A stretch of 64,000 nucleotides of DNA from Magicicada septendecula (GCA_034769895.1 CM068371.1:406083969-406147968), one strand, 5' to 3'. Numbered from the stretch's first letter, positions 44,025-57,326 are shown. A program made the numbers and translations. Notes: generated by a model from the sequence alone, not told the origin.

Positions 44025-44565
44025 GCTGTTAAAGATTTATTCCTTTGCAATGAGCAACATGTGTTCTTAAAAACTGTGGTACTATCTATAAAACCAAAAT
44101 GATTGCGGTTCAATATTGCAGTCTTACAACATTATGCTGACTGAGAATTAAATACACAAACACGATCTCTTCGCTTATTTTAAAATGATCACATGAATCG
44201 CTTACTTTGTTTATTCACAGAAATGATACAGTCTTAATTTTCAAAAATGTATCATTCAAGACACAAGCTGTATATTGTTTAAACATCCACAGAAACAATA
44301 TATTCTTCAAGACCAGTCCACTGAATTTCCTATATACTAATATTATGCGTCACAATACAAAAACAGAGATACTATACTAAATTTGTGTCATAAAATTTAA
44401 GTATTAATCTATATTCCTTAAATTGTATACCTTTATTACAATCTTATTTTTCTAATGAAACTGTAAAAAAATTGATCTTTAAAATCTCTTAAAATAAGAT
44501 TAATCTCTTAAGACAAATAAATCTCTGAATTTCTCAAAATACATCTTAATTTCTACAAAGAATAT

Positions 44566-47500
44566 TGTTACAACACAAATAAGCCACCCCAATACCAGGG
44601 ATAAAAATGATGAATCAACTATATAAAATGTTTAAACTAATGAAAATAAAATGACAATGATGCGACAAACGACGACATGACCTAACCCAAGTGATTGACC
44701 AAATAAAAGGAAACCAAAGGAGAAGGGGAAAACCGAAACCAAATGAGAAAGTGATTGAATGAAGTGCTTGACTCAATACAACAAAATAAAATGAAACCAG
44801 ATGAGAAAGGGAAAACCAAAATAAAATGAAATTAAAAGGAAATAAAATGAAATCGAAGAAGGAGGAAAATGAAACAAAACAAGTATAAAGGAAATAAAAG
44901 GAAAACAAATGATAAGACAAACAAATGATATAGAATAGAAAAAGGAGAAATGATACACTCAAATATAATAATGGAAACGAAACCAATAACTAACAAATGT
45001 AAAAGATAATTATTATTATTGATTAAATGATAAATTTAAATGATAATTGATAAAACCCAATAAAGTGATGTGAAAAATAAAAGTACACTAACCAAAGAAT
45101 TAGAGTTTAAATGTAATAAAGAACTCTATAAAGACATGAACTTATTAATCGTATAAATAACATTTGTAAAGAGAGAGATAGTAAGAAAGTAAACATAACT
45201 AAGTGACAAAGATAATGTAATGTTAGGGATCACCTACTAATAACACTTAAAATAAAATTTAAGAAGTGCAAAGTGAAAGTGTAAAACCACAAAATAATGA
45301 GAAACCCTATTGATAGGCGTAAACACTTAATAATCTGTGATAAACACTAAATGATTAATGGTGAACCATATTAGTAAATTAGAATGTTGTTAATGATAGT
45401 ATTAGGTATAAACACTTAATAACCTGTGATGAACACTAAATGATTAATAGTGAACAACATTATTTAATAAGAATCTTGTTAATGATAGCATTAAGTTTAA
45501 TTGTAAGTAAGGGATACAATAGTATTCAAAAGGAGGATCCCATGGAAGGTTAATAGTTAGGGTTACCATGGCTAGAAGGTAAAGTTTGTATAAGAAAAAA
45601 TATAATAAAGAAAACAAGAGCAAAATAAAATAAACACCCCATGTTCTAAGGGATAATCAATTAAGTAAGTTTAAATGGTGTAATGATGTTTATCACCCAA
45701 AAAATAAGCAAGAATGAAACGAATTGTAAGCAAACATTGCATAATAACTGTTAAAAAATTGTTTAATTTAATCTATGAATAGGAGATGGCTGAAGGAATT
45801 ATACAGACCATAGGCCTAGATGTTATGTTTTATGTAATAGAGAATAGTAAGTAATACCCTAGTTGTTAACAATGGCAAAATAAGTAAATAGAAAGAATAC
45901 AGATCTAATAACACTGGAAAATCAGTTAGGAAATAATTAACAAACTGTAATATAGAAACTAATGGGAACATACAATTATTATAAAAACAGAACCAAAACA
46001 CATCAGTAAGTAAACAAATCATTTATAATATCAAAACAAAACATGTATGAGGGTAAATTAAGATGTAATTTGTATAAAATGAATAAATATAATCAGTTAC
46101 TACTTAGGCCTATGAAATGCCTAACTGTAAAAAACAAATAACTACAAATTGTACAAAACTAACAAAAATATTAGCAAATCCAAGGCAAGCAACTTGTCAA
46201 GGATAATTTGTGAATCAGATTAAAAGATAAATGTTAGAATAAGGACTTAAAATAAAAAGAAATGTAAATAACAAATATCAAAATAATTGTCCAAACATAA
46301 TACATTAGAAAACCCAACCTTATGGGATGTCAAAATGATCTTTGAAAGAAAATACGAACAGTAGTGATAATATTTAATACATAGGAAGGAAGACGGAAGA
46401 ATAATAGCAATCAGAAGATATACAGTAATTTTGAATAAAAATTCAAATGTGATAACAATGGTTTTAAGTCAAGCTAAGCCAATCAGGAGCAATAAGTAAC
46501 CATGACAATGGAACGTTGGTTATGAATTTTCCATTAAATCTTATTATTCAATAAGTGACGCACTTCCAGAATAGACACCAGGCCGTGAATGACCAAAATT
46601 TTAATATAAAATGTTTAAAAAGTAATCAAAATTCAAAAAGTAAGAAACAGACGAAGGACGAGAACATTTAACTGATGCCAAGGACCAATTTAAATAAATT
46701 TTAAATGAATAAATCTCTACAACTAATATGAAAAAGATGCCAGACGTACTTAAGTCCCAAGATTATTGAAGATTGATGACTATTGAAGACCCCAACCCAT
46801 TACGACTGATGCAGTTCACATCAAGTCGACGGATTTGATAAGTATTACTAAATTACCCGAATTACTGAAATAAATTCACTTTAAATTTTTCTCACAGTAA
46901 TCTGAACTCTCACTATAAACGGACTATTATTTCTTTCAAAGATTAATTAAAAAAATAAAACACTGAAATTTTTTTAACTAGAAAAATAACCTGTATGAGA
47001 ATTACGAACTTTTGAAACACACTTTACCACACTTCAGGACAAATTATAATTACACATTATATTATTTAAGTACAAATAACGTAAGGTAGTGTACTTTATT
47101 GTAATAATTATTAATATCTTTTTTGTAATCACAAGAAACCAGATTTATTGAACGACACATTGTAAAAAGTAAACACTGTTCTTTAGACGCCATGTTGAAT
47201 TAACTAACATCGTTCAAAATCGATTTTCGCCAACCTTGAGATATTTGTATTAGTTGTCGGTGCAAATTTGTTGAACAATCAAATATAATTTTGTGTCAAA
47301 CTGAGTAATTACCAATCACCAATAAATAAACTAATACACAGTGTAACCACTGTTTTTTTATTCCATAGGAAAGTATATTATGAATTGTGTACTATTTAGC
47401 AAGGTGCGAAAATGACAGTAAGCGCTCACGTCGCAAACTCGGCGAACTAACTGCTCGATTAAGAAGGTCGAACGAAGGCGGGAGTAAATTTGAATACTCC

Positions 47501-47640
47501 ATACCGTCATAGCGAAGAACGCTCAATCATACTATTTGTTAATTTCATTGTTTTAATTAAACAATTTGCCGCCACCCGGGATTTATGAACACACAACTTA
47601 TACACATTTACAGAGTACATAAGAACATCTTCGCGTTACA
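44566..47640. mobile_element. 3.1-kb TG...CA element with ATAT duplication
   Basis: Starts TGTTACAACAC at 44,566 and ends CGCGTTACA at 47,640; ATAT on both sides (44,562-44,565 and 47,641-47,644). The end resembles LARD ends (…CGTTACA). Inside there is no gene: the plus strand is A-rich with many AAAATGA-type words (44,640-46,400) and a more even region at 47,400-47,560. It may be a long solo LTR or a terminally repeated noncoding element. An internal tandem repeat is at 45,315-45,492. Confidence 0.5.
45315..45492. repeat. Tandem repeat, two 89-bp units
   Basis: Units start AGGCGTAAACACTTAATAA (45,315) and AGGTATAAACACTTAATAA (45,404); both contain AACACTAAATGATTAAT and TTGTTAATGATAG. Diverged by roughly a tenth. 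Confidence 0.75.
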
Positions 47641-47656
47641 ATATGTCTGTACTCAC

Positions 47657-47770
47657 CCTAAACGCTTCTTCAAAGTATTTGTGTTCTTCCAAAAACAATC
47701 CATAGTTAATGATTATTTGTGGAGTTGCAATTTTTAAGTCGATTATTCTGTCGTACACTGATTTACATGA
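47657..47770 (-). CDS. SYF1: SYF1/XAB2 exon (HAT repeat)
   Basis: 38 codons, SCKSVYDRIIDLKIATPQII followed by INYGLFLEEHKYFEEAFR. The family motif KSCKxVYDRIxDLxIATPQI is nearly complete. Acceptor TTACAG before 47,770, donor AGG|GTGAGT after 47,657. Phase 0 at both ends. The 3.1-kb TG...CA element starts 12 bases into the following intron. Confidence 0.95.
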
Positions 47771-49064
47771 CTGTAACAGAAATAAAAGCTCACATATTAT
47801 TACACTACTTTCCCAAAAACAAAAACAGTACAATGTATTTTATTTTTTTTACCGTCTTGAACATACAATATGTATAAATCATACAATGAATATTTTGACA
47901 AATAATTTATGACATGTAGAAAATGTTGCATTGTTCGTTTCTCTCTAAATTACTAATACCATCAACAATAATTGAACTCATATGCTAAACAACTACTATA
48001 CAAGACATTACATGTCTGATGACATGTTTTAAATAATGCACTTCACTGGTATTATCCATGACCATGACTCACATGATCCTTGAGTAATTCTTTTTTAACT
48101 GATAGAAGATTCAGTTCTTTTAAGAATACTTAGTAAGGTATATACTTAGGTACATTGGTTACAGTTCTGAGGACCACACTCAAAAATCGCTGTAAGATTT
48201 TCAAATTTGAATTAGTGGCTGTGAGCGTCTACCCATTAACCATAACATCTTTCTGAATTTTAATCTTACATATTTGTTATTTTTTAATTTGTTTACATTA
48301 CATTCAGCACAAGCTCAGAAAGTTAACTTCATTAGCTTGAGGTTATTTGAATTACTGAGACAAACTGGAGGACAGGTTCCCTTCTTCTTGTAAAAATTGT
48401 ATGTGCTGATTTATTTTAATGTGTTTCTCCACACTTCTAATAACTGTTATCTTCCCTAGACACTTTTGTCAGTTTTTTACACAATAGCTGTATTGTAATG
48501 AGAAGACAATATTACAGTACTATCTGCAACTGTAGTTGAGTTGCTGCTCTTGTGATTAGAATATCAGCATTAACAGAATTCACCTGAGTTAACCAAATGG
48601 AAATTCAGCCTATTCCTCTTGATGTCTTACACATCAGGTTCTACTTTCTAAGTAACATTACAATACCTGTTAATATGGGGACAGTAAACTTTTCTTGTCT
48701 CCATTGCTATATATATTTAACAACGGACATGCTAACTGCTGATGGAATGTAGCAGAGAGTAGAGCATATGATAGCATATAAAGATGTATAATTATGCTGT
48801 ACATCTGACAATGGTGTATGAATAATTAGAGATTGCAGGTTTGAAGACTGTAAATTAGTTGATAAGGAACATTGTGAAAAATGTTACTTTTTAAGTATTT
48901 TTTGGACTATTAAAATAATTTTAAGTGTAGTGAGGTAGTGTGTAATGATGCTTAGCCACGTGTATGTGAGAGCACGTAATTATTTTATGGGATATTCATT
49001 AAAAAAAAAAAACGCATTAATTTAAATAACTTTTGAGATATGGCAAATTTTGAGATGGGACTTA
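47771..49064. other. Intron sequence, nothing recognised
   Basis: AT-rich intron of SYF1/XAB2 with no open frame, terminal repeat or long microsatellite that I can support. Confidence 0.6.
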
Positions 49065-49214
49065 CTGTATTTTCACATCAATAATGCACCCTCGTGTATA
49101 ACGCACACCCCCATTTTATAGTAACATTTTGTAGGAAAATTGCATGTATAAGGCGCATCTGTATTTATGATGAGAAACAGCTGAACAAATTTATTAGGAC
49201 GTAGAAATATATAT

Positions 49215-49485
49215 CATACAAATTAACAGATTGCGTTGGGCCGGACATGTGCAGAGAATGGCGGAGGACAGAATCCCAAAAAAAATCATGAATTATTTGC
49301 CGATGGGAAGGAGAAGGAGGGGAAGACCGCGTACAAGATGGCTGGACCAGGTTGGTAAGGAGGCTGTGAGGCTGGGTGCACAGGAAACTGGTGGACACTG
49401 GCCGGGAGTAGAGACCAGTGGGGACCATTTCTTTTGGAGGCCAGGGCCCGGACTGTGCTGTAGCACCAAGGATGTAGGTATGTAT
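49215..49485 (+). mobile_element. 5'-truncated non-LTR retrotransposon, 3' end
   Basis: Plus strand encodes LRWAGHVQRMAEDRIPKK and GRRRRGRPRTRWLDQV, the C-terminal tail common to RTE/Jockey-like LINE reverse transcriptases. It ends in a TGTA-type simple tail. The 14-bp duplication GTAGAAATATATAT is at 49,201-49,214 and 49,486-49,499. Confidence 0.82.
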
Positions 49486-49676
49486 GTAGAAATATATATA
49501 TTGTTTGAATATTATAACGGCCAGAAAAATACAAAATAATAGAAAAAATGTACTTACCATGCCTATTTATTTGTAAACACAATACAGAAATATTAAAATA
49601 ATGTAAAATTTAAAACAGCTTAAAACTTACACAAATCATACTTTTTGTTTAGTTTGTTGTTTTTAGTTTTTCACTA

Positions 49677-52600
49677 TAGTTGACTGCATGGAAGTAGTAT
49701 CGTCAAGGTCACACCGCTTACTTACAGCGTTGCCATTAAGCAACTGTTTCCCTTTCTTCCGAAAAATGCTACACTAGTAAGTAGGCCTACTTAATGTAAA
49801 GAATATAACAAAGTGATTTTTAAATTAAATATTTACTTTGTTGTTGTTAATAAGGCTTCCATTAAAATCATTTTTTGTGGTTTAAACTGTTGAACATTCT
49901 AAAATCAATGACAATAGAAGACTGAAAAAACAACGATACATTTTGAAGGTTCATAGATGCCTACTGGAGACATTTTATAGATAAAATTTAATGTTATTTA
50001 AAGTAAAAAACATTTTAAAATCTTACGAGTATCACACAGTTGTTCTGATTTTGTAAGATAGTGTACTGTAAGGTTAACTTGCGTTTTACTGTATTTTTTT
50101 AAGTAAATTTTACAGGGAGAAAGTTTCTAATACATACATTAGAATACATTGTTACATTGTCAATAATTCTTAATAATAATTACATCACAATTAATACATT
50201 GTTAATAATTAATTAACAATTAATTTCCATAACTTATACATAACATTCAATGCGACGCGTCAGCTATAGTTTGTTTGAACGAATTTTCATACGCATCGTG
50301 TGTCTTAAGTGAGACACTGCACTATTCGTGACTCTGAAAAATATTCTATTTTTATTTCCTGCGCTGCTTATTAATAATTAAGTAAAAAAATTAGAACTGT
50401 ACTACAAGACGTTACATGCACAAGTAGCATAAAAATAATGGTATGTATAAACGTGAAACGAATTGGATTTCTTAAGAAAATAAGGATAATTTTATAAACA
50501 ACAAATACAAATGCCTCATGAAATAAATTTAAAATTCATTATTCATATATTAATATATTATAAATCTTTAAATATAGAATTTAAATTTATAATTCTATAT
50601 TTTATGAATTGTCCTTACAAATTTTATAATTAAAATTTTCCTTATTTTATAAACTATAGAATTCCTTATGACTATTATAAATAAGCAGTATGTTGAAAAA
50701 CTCACCTCATATAGGGTTAGTCACACAATTATCACTTTGCAAAGTGATAGCACAGAGCACATTCATAACACTCCTGAAGAAAACACGCACACACGGTTTT
50801 TTATGTTTCAATAAAAATAGAAAATACTATACTACGCTTCGCTATAGACACGTTTGGCACCTATATACACTTTTTAACACTCCTGCAGTAATTCGTCTTC
50901 GGATTCACTGGACTCAGGTTCACTGTCACTACTCACATGTAAGTGTATGATGAAGGGCTTCACTATGGTGTCTCTCGTGCACTGCTTTGAGTAATCGGCT
51001 TCTTGTAGTGCCTCCACATGTCTTACGCACCTCTCCCAGTCTTCCTGAGTTATCCTGTCCAAAGTTTCGTGTGCAAGTTGTTCAATATCGGCTAATCTGA
51101 AAGTCGTATTCTTGTTTGCAACATACCGTTTAACTTGGGCCCATATCAGCTCGATCGGATTATACTGAAATTGATATGGTGGCAGGCGCACTACTGTATG
51201 TCCCATTTCATTTGCCAGTTGATCCAATTCGTACGTCTTCTTGGCCATTCGGATCTCTTCTTTAGAAAGAAGTTCGTCCCTGGTTTCAGCTGTGGAAAAT
51301 GAAATTCTCTTCTTACGCAGCCACTCCATGATATCCGCTTTACGCCAGTTTGAACATGGTGGTTTATCTATTTGTACAGAATGATAGCTGGCATTATCCA
51401 TCACGATGACAGAGTCTTCTTCCAAGGAGCGCAACATACCAACAAACCAGGTCTTAAAAACTTCAGCATTCATTTCTGTGCGGTAGTCAGATTCAGCTGA
51501 ATGCTTACTGCCACGAAAGACAAGTTTGGCACCTGCTATGAAACCTGTACTTGCGGATCCAGCATGTGCAATAATCAGCCGGCCACCACTACCAGTAGGT
51601 ACTTTCAGCCCACCGTTCCCTCAGGAGTCTTGCCAGATGTATTTATTCATATGATTCTGTGATATCCAGGTTTCATCCACATAAATTATAGGCCTGTTGT
51701 CCTCCGTACGATGTATATGCGTGGTTCTCAAAAACTTTGCTCTCACGGCAGCAATGTCTCTGCACTCCATTAAAAGTTTTCGTTCATCGTTGCACTTCTT
51801 AAATTTAAAACCAAGCACTTTCAGAAGGCGAAGTACGGAGGCTTCTGAACCAGAATAATTGATTTCTGACAGAGATCAGCTCGAATTTTGCTTGGAGTGG
51901 GGTATTCCCCTCGGTCGTAATATTCTAGTATGGTCCTGCGGACTATTTGTTTATTAAAATCGTCCAGTTGTGTTTTTCTGTTCCCATTTATACCCTTTTC
52001 TTGGAGAACTGAACACAACGCTCACGCCTTGATCATCTGCCGAAGCAACAGTATTGCTAATACGTTGCACCGACTGTTCAGAAATGCCACAAGCTTCCGC
52101 TGTCAATTTTCGAACGTGTACAAAGTTTATGTTCCTCCTGGCTTCTTCATTATACGCAAGATTTTTAAAAAACTTGTAAACGTTTGCTGTGATGACTTTC
52201 CTTTGTTTTCTAATAATGTCCTCTCGGCCTGTACGTACCACCATTGCTTGTACCCGAACTAAATGTAGGACTGTTCCTCAATATCACTCATAATAAATAC
52301 AAATTATTGAAACAAACTAATACACACACTGTCTACAATAAAGACGTCAACCGTTCACATGAAACGCACAAAATGTCTGTCAACAATACTAAGGACGATA
52401 AATATTTTGGATGTTTGTTGCTACTTCGTCTCTTCCTCACCTCGTTCACCCAACCTACTTGGAATGGGGTACTGTAACTGAAATGGGATTGGCTTTTGCC
52501 ACGACAGCGACAATTCTTTTTACAGAAATTGCTCAGTCCTATTTCTCTTTGTACAACGGGAGAAAGGTAGTAGCGCGGCCAGTAAACATACACATTTTTG

Positions 52601-53108
52601 AGGGGAGTGTAAAATGACAAAGGCATTCATAAAAGTGTCAGACAGCAATATTTACCGAAAAGACATGCCGACAAGGTATACACAATTTGCATACCAAATG
52701 TGTACATATACCTAACAGAACTTTCGAACCATATGGCTTAGGAACGACCGTGGAGAGAACAAAAACAGATTCATTTACAAAAGGAAAAAGACCGTGAGTA
52801 TGAAAAAATTACAGCGACAACAGCAGGCAAGGTCAGCGTTCTCAGACAACTGTCAGTCTGTAGGATAACCGCCCACGAAGAAAACAGTTAAACTTTAAAT
52901 AAGTAAGCTCACTGTACAGAAAACATAAATAAATTTGAAACGAGCAATATAAGGTGGATGTATGACATTTGCTTTCGTAACACTGCTAAAACGCTACACA
53001 CTGTACTAGAACAAGCCGGCAACAACGCTGGTTGAGGGGCGTGGAGGTGACAGGGAGAAGCAGTGAAAGTGAGTGACCTTGACGGTACTACTTCCATGCA
53101 GTTAACTC
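49677..53108 (-). mobile_element. Sailor-like IS630-Tc1-mariner element
   Basis: Inverted termini: TAGTTGACTGCATGGAAGTA at 49,677 and the inverse at 53,108, with identity continuing over roughly 40 bases (…CGTCAAGGTCAC). TA flanks at 49,675-49,676 and 53,109-53,110. 3,432 bp, one transposase gene on the minus strand. Nested in the pogo element. Confidence 0.85.
50874..52244 (-). pseudogene. DDE transposase of the Sailor-like element
   Basis: Cut-and-paste transposase. N-terminal part (52,244-51,954) MVVRTGREDIIRKQR with an HTH-like segment (LTAEACGISEQSVQRIS). After two frameshifts (near 52,000 and 51,874) come YDRGEYPTPSKIRADL and LRLLKVLGFKFKKC. Catalytic residues: Asp in YVDETW (near 51,680), Asp in VMDNASYHS (near 51,400) and Glu in YNPIELIWAQVK (near 51,150). 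I count 81 residues between the second Asp and the Glu, far more than the 34-39 of most mariner/Tc1 elements but close to the DD82E described for Sailor. A TGA at about 51,620 and the frameshifts make it dead. Its C-terminus is acidic and Ser-rich. Confidence 0.82.
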
Positions 53109-53143
53109 TAGCACATAACATTTGCACTTATTAACATTCTTTA

Positions 53144-53350
53144 TCAGTTTCTGAAGGAGGCAGTACCTACTGAATCACTCTCCTCTTCTGATTCTTCAGG
53201 TATACCTTTGTTTGTGGTGTTCTGTTGATCTGCTGGCACAGATTCCACACCTTTTTCATCAACACTCGTGGCCACTGGCATATCGCAAAAGATAAAACAC
53301 CGGTCTGCATTCCAAATCTGAGATGAATTATAATCGTTCAAATGCCTCAT
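53144..53350 (-). pseudogene. Pogo/Tigger transposase fragment
   Basis: MRHLNDYNSSQIWNADRCFI followed by FCDMPVATSVDEKGVESV corresponds to the pogo DDE motif (I.NADETPVFFDMP..TTVDEKG), including the first Asp. The rest was lost, apparently together with the segment where the Sailor-like element sits. Confidence 0.6.
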
Positions 53351-53923
53351 TTGTACAATAAATCGATGGCACTTGATAATTCTATTTTCGTATTCTCGAG
53401 GTAAATGTTGAGCTAGAGTATATCTTCTTCAAATCAAAACACCGTGTCTGCAAAGAAACTGTACACACCATTTTCTTTTGTGAATTTTATTATGGATAAT
53501 TTAAATTGAGCCACATCGGACAATAGCGATGTTCTTCCACTCATTATAAATATACAATCTGTTTCTTCACAATACAAGCTATACCAATAATAACTACTGT
53601 AAAAATCAAAAGACTAACGATGACAAACAAATACAGTAACAGAATGCTACAACAGAGTTCCATTATAAATCTACAACATGAACAAATAACTGATTCAGAA
53701 GGGATGAAAACTGCAAACTGCAAATTTAGTTACCAGTGAATTTCATTTTACTATTACTACACTCAAGCCTACCAGTTTTAAGTGACAGTGTCAACTCTAC
53801 CATGCACTATCTGTCCATACATGTGCAGATCTACAATTTACCATGTAAATTATATTATTTGTGTATAATGCGCACCCACATTTTTGAGGAAAAAGTGCAC
53901 ATTATACAAGAGAAAATATGGTA

Positions 53924-55764
53924 TATCAAAATACTCATCATAAAAAGACCTATCTGATGACAGTAGTTATTTTAAAACTTAGTAATTTAATGTGTGCGTT
54001 TTTTAAGTAAATTGGTTTTATAGCCCATAAAATTGGCTGTAAAACATTTCACATCTTTTGAACAAGAATTATTCTGTTCCAAAGCCTTCTTGCAAAGAAA
54101 GTTATTATTTTTAGAAAAATTAGAAGTTAGCAAAGAACCAATCATATTACGAGAAATTTAGTGTCAAATCTCAATCTCCAACATACAGTCAGTTCTCTCT
54201 TCAGAATCAATAATGTGTAAATACCGCTCTGGTATCAGACATTTGGTCTACCAATAGCGACAAATGCAAGCTAGACAATTCCTGTTGAGTTATTGCGAGA
54301 AGTATAATAATCGTGCTATTCCATGAGAGTCCAAGATATCCAATTAAATATTCAAGTTTATTGGTACAGTCCCATACAGCAGTAGCAGTAACTGTATGAT
54401 TTTGCATTGAAAGTATATGTAACAATAACCATGAGAAATATCTATATCCCTGAAAGCAACCCTGAGGCCAGACAGAGTACATCAACCCACATATTCATTC
54501 AAATAGGAGCGACTAATCGTCTGAAGGAGCTCCATCGACATTAAAGAAAAGGACTGACACTACACTAATTAAAGAAGTTATAAAATATGTTCATAAATAT
54601 TTTATTAATGATTAAAGTTTTTTAGACCACTAAGTTAACAATACCTAGTAATATTAGTAATACCTTGTAATAACAATTTTTTGTCTAACAAATGATTTCA
54701 ATATTTTAGTAAAAAAGAGGGTATTTTTCTTGCAAAATGACTGAGATATGTTTCACGTAATTTGAGTTAAAATGTGTGTTAGTATAAGTATGATTTAAAT
54801 TACTTCATATGTCATAATACCATACTCTATTCTGAGATCTAAGTGGTTTCACCTAAACAGACCTGGGAGGATTCCTTTTAAGGGACCAAAGCACTGATCA
54901 GTTTCCATACCAACTCTGAAATACAGATGGCAGCCCTGGATCATTTATTTTTTTGTTTTACATTTTTAGGGCCTCTTCCTTATTCCTACAGTTACAAAAG
55001 TTATCTTTAGAGATACACAATACTGATTACTTACTGTTACCAACAGTAACTTCAGTTTCAACTATAATTTTAAAACAGACCCTGGTATTTTTAATTGTTA
55101 ATGCCTATTTAACATCACATGACAAGTCAACATTAAACTGTTACATAACAAAGGTCGCAAATTGCATGTAAACATGCATGCACACGCACACGCGCGCACA
55201 CACACACACTGAGAACAGAAACTTTTACATTAAAAAAAATATATAAATGAGTCAGATATGGAGGACACTAACACGATTAGATTTATGAGACATAAAAGTG
55301 AACTGTGAAATAATTAGACAATACGTTATGTCCCCAAGTTAATTTTCAGACGTTGGGAAGAGGTAACACAATGACCACCTAATGACCAAAGAGAAGTCGT
55401 CTGTCTGCTGGTGTTGAATAACTTCAAAATTACAGAAAGTGGTCTATTACGGTGCTTGGCCAGTAGTAGACCACACTCCAGTCCACAAAAATTAATTATA
55501 TCGGTCCCGTGTTGATGTATGATGGGTAATCGTATGCTCTGATCAATAACTACATGAAACCGACACTACTGAAAACTATTAACTTAGTTATAAAATACAA
55601 TTCCATAGTTTACATGGCAAAGGCTAAAAACTAATGACCTCTAATGAATTGTACTGTATAATTAGTTATCACCATGTTTATATTATTTAGTTTGAAAGAC
55701 CTGGCCTGACCCATGTAAAAAAAGTAAATATTAGTACAATTATGACTTTCACTTCAACACTTAC
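53924..55764. other. Intron sequence, nothing recognised
   Basis: Contains only a short CA-rich run at about 55,178-55,209. The minus frame at 54,207-54,485 resembles no protein. Confidence 0.55.
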
Positions 55765-55927
55765 CTTGAAAGTACCAAAGCTCTCCTCTAAATCTGCATA
55801 CATGGACCACAGTTTAAGTGACTTGTATACTCGCATTTGTACAGTTTCAGTTTCATCATGATACGCAACCTTTCTAGACGGCATCACAGTCGCTCTCTGC
55901 ATCAGTTTCAGTGCTTCATCATAATTC
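55765..55927 (-). CDS. SYF1: SYF1/XAB2 exon (HAT repeats)
   Basis: NYDEALKLMQRATVMPSRKV ... ETVQMRVYKSLKLWSMYADL and EESFGTFK (163 bases, starting in phase 2). Acceptor TTCTTGTAG before 55,927, donor AAG|GTAAGT after 55,765. It is the most 5' exon found; the preceding exon should end with an ELELRHE-type segment and is not visible up to 64,000. Confidence 0.94.
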
Positions 55928-56633
55928 CTACAAGAATTGAACTTGTTAGAATATATCCTTTACAAAAAAAATTATATCCTCTTTGTTGTACAATCAAAAT
56001 GATTGAGGAGTGGCAAGACAGCTGCCAACTTTAGCTGAATAGAATATGAGGCAGATAATGTGGCCAGTCATTATAATACTCTATAATTACTCTATTGCAT
56101 GCAAGTAATTTTTAAATTATACAATACCCACTACTCTAAGAGGGCAAAAAATCTTCAATAAATAATTACGTGAAACATTACTGTTTCCGTTTCCTTTCTT
56201 TTGGGACCGGAACAGACAATACACCTATTACCTGATGAAAGAAGATGAAGAAGAATATGACCATGCATATTTTTTAATATCCATATGGAAATCTAAGCAA
56301 CTTAATTGTGAAGGCACATATGGTAAAATGAGTTTTTCAAAGTTTAACAAAACAGCATGTAATTTTAATTCACATCATTAACTGTTGTAATTAATGCTTT
56401 GCTATTTATTTAATTATACTAATATGAATACGTAAATAATATAACAATATCCACATCATACACAATATTTTACAGTTTACCCAAAAATACTAACTGGTTG
56501 ATAGGAACAAAGAAGGTTAGTTTCAGTACTTTAACTCAATTTAGTTTTAAATTTATCGCTTAAATTTCTAAAAAGATTATACATGCAATTTAAGCAGAAT
56601 ACTTATTTGCAGATTTATTGCTGTGAGTAGTGC

Positions 56634-57050
56634 CAGGGGCATACTTACGTGGGGGGGAGGGATCAGACCCGCCCCCCCAGATGGTCAAAAAAATTGACAA
56701 ATTTTATTAATCTCTTAATTTTTAGGTTGTTTTATTATTTTTTCAGCTCTGGGGTACTAATATAGTAGAAACTCTTTTTTAAATACAAAAACTGGTTTAT
56801 TACACAGAATTAGCATATACATTTGAAATATGAAATATAGGAAAATAAATTCAAACAATAAGTATCTTGTAAACAATTTTTCAATAATGCGTATTTTTAC
56901 TGAGTTATTATCATGTACTTTAATGGGACTGAGATTTCAGCCACTTTAGAGATAGTATTGTTGATTAGTCTTAACTTGTTTTTTTCTTTTGTATGAAGTC
57001 GGCCCAAACCCAGACCCCTTCCCAAAGGTCAAATTCTAGATATGCTACTG
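56634..57050. mobile_element. MITE, probably hAT-derived
   Basis: Starts CAGGGGCATACTTACG and ends ...TAGATATGCTACTG, whose complement starts CAGTAGCATATCTA; inner blocks are C-rich on one side (ACCCGCCCCCCC) and CCCCTTCCC on the other. No clear 8-bp duplication. Confidence 0.5.
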
Positions 57051-57326
57051 TGTAGCAAACCACTTTATATTAATGTATATTAATTAATGTTACACCAAAA
57101 ATTATTTTTGTGAGAGAATCACTATGGTATTACTGTACTCTTATCTTTCACCCAGAGAGTACACTTAAAAGGTAATCTCAACAGTTATGACAACTTTGTG
57201 TGATCCTACTATGACTGAAGGCAATTGATTAAATAGAGAAAGTTTTAGATGTCTCTGAGAGAAGAAAACATGTTACAATGGGAAGGTGCATTATACCCTT
57301 CTGCCTAATAATTCAACATTGACCCC

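Larger units (their letters stand above)
49065..53921. mobile_element. Pogo/Tigger-type transposon carrying two nested insertions
   Basis: Termini CTGTATTTTCACATC... (49,065) and the inverse ...GAGAAAATATGG (53,921), each flanked by TA, with matching inner words AATGCACCC / GTGCACATTAT and GCGCACCCAC. This is the usual Tigger-like terminal pattern (ACCGTATTTTCTCTTGTATAATGCGCACC type). Without the LINE fragment and the Sailor-like element it is about 1.1 kb. A transposase remnant lies at 53,144-53,350. Confidence 0.7.

Noticed and set aside
44615-44986. Phe/Ser/Leu-rich minus-strand frames that look like membrane proteins
   Set aside because: They are the complement of a purine-rich A/G-repeat stretch; low complexity.
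54207-54485. 92-codon frame in the intron upstream of the 47.7-kb exon
   Set aside because: No recognised similarity, no splice phase matching SYF1/XAB2, average composition of the intron.
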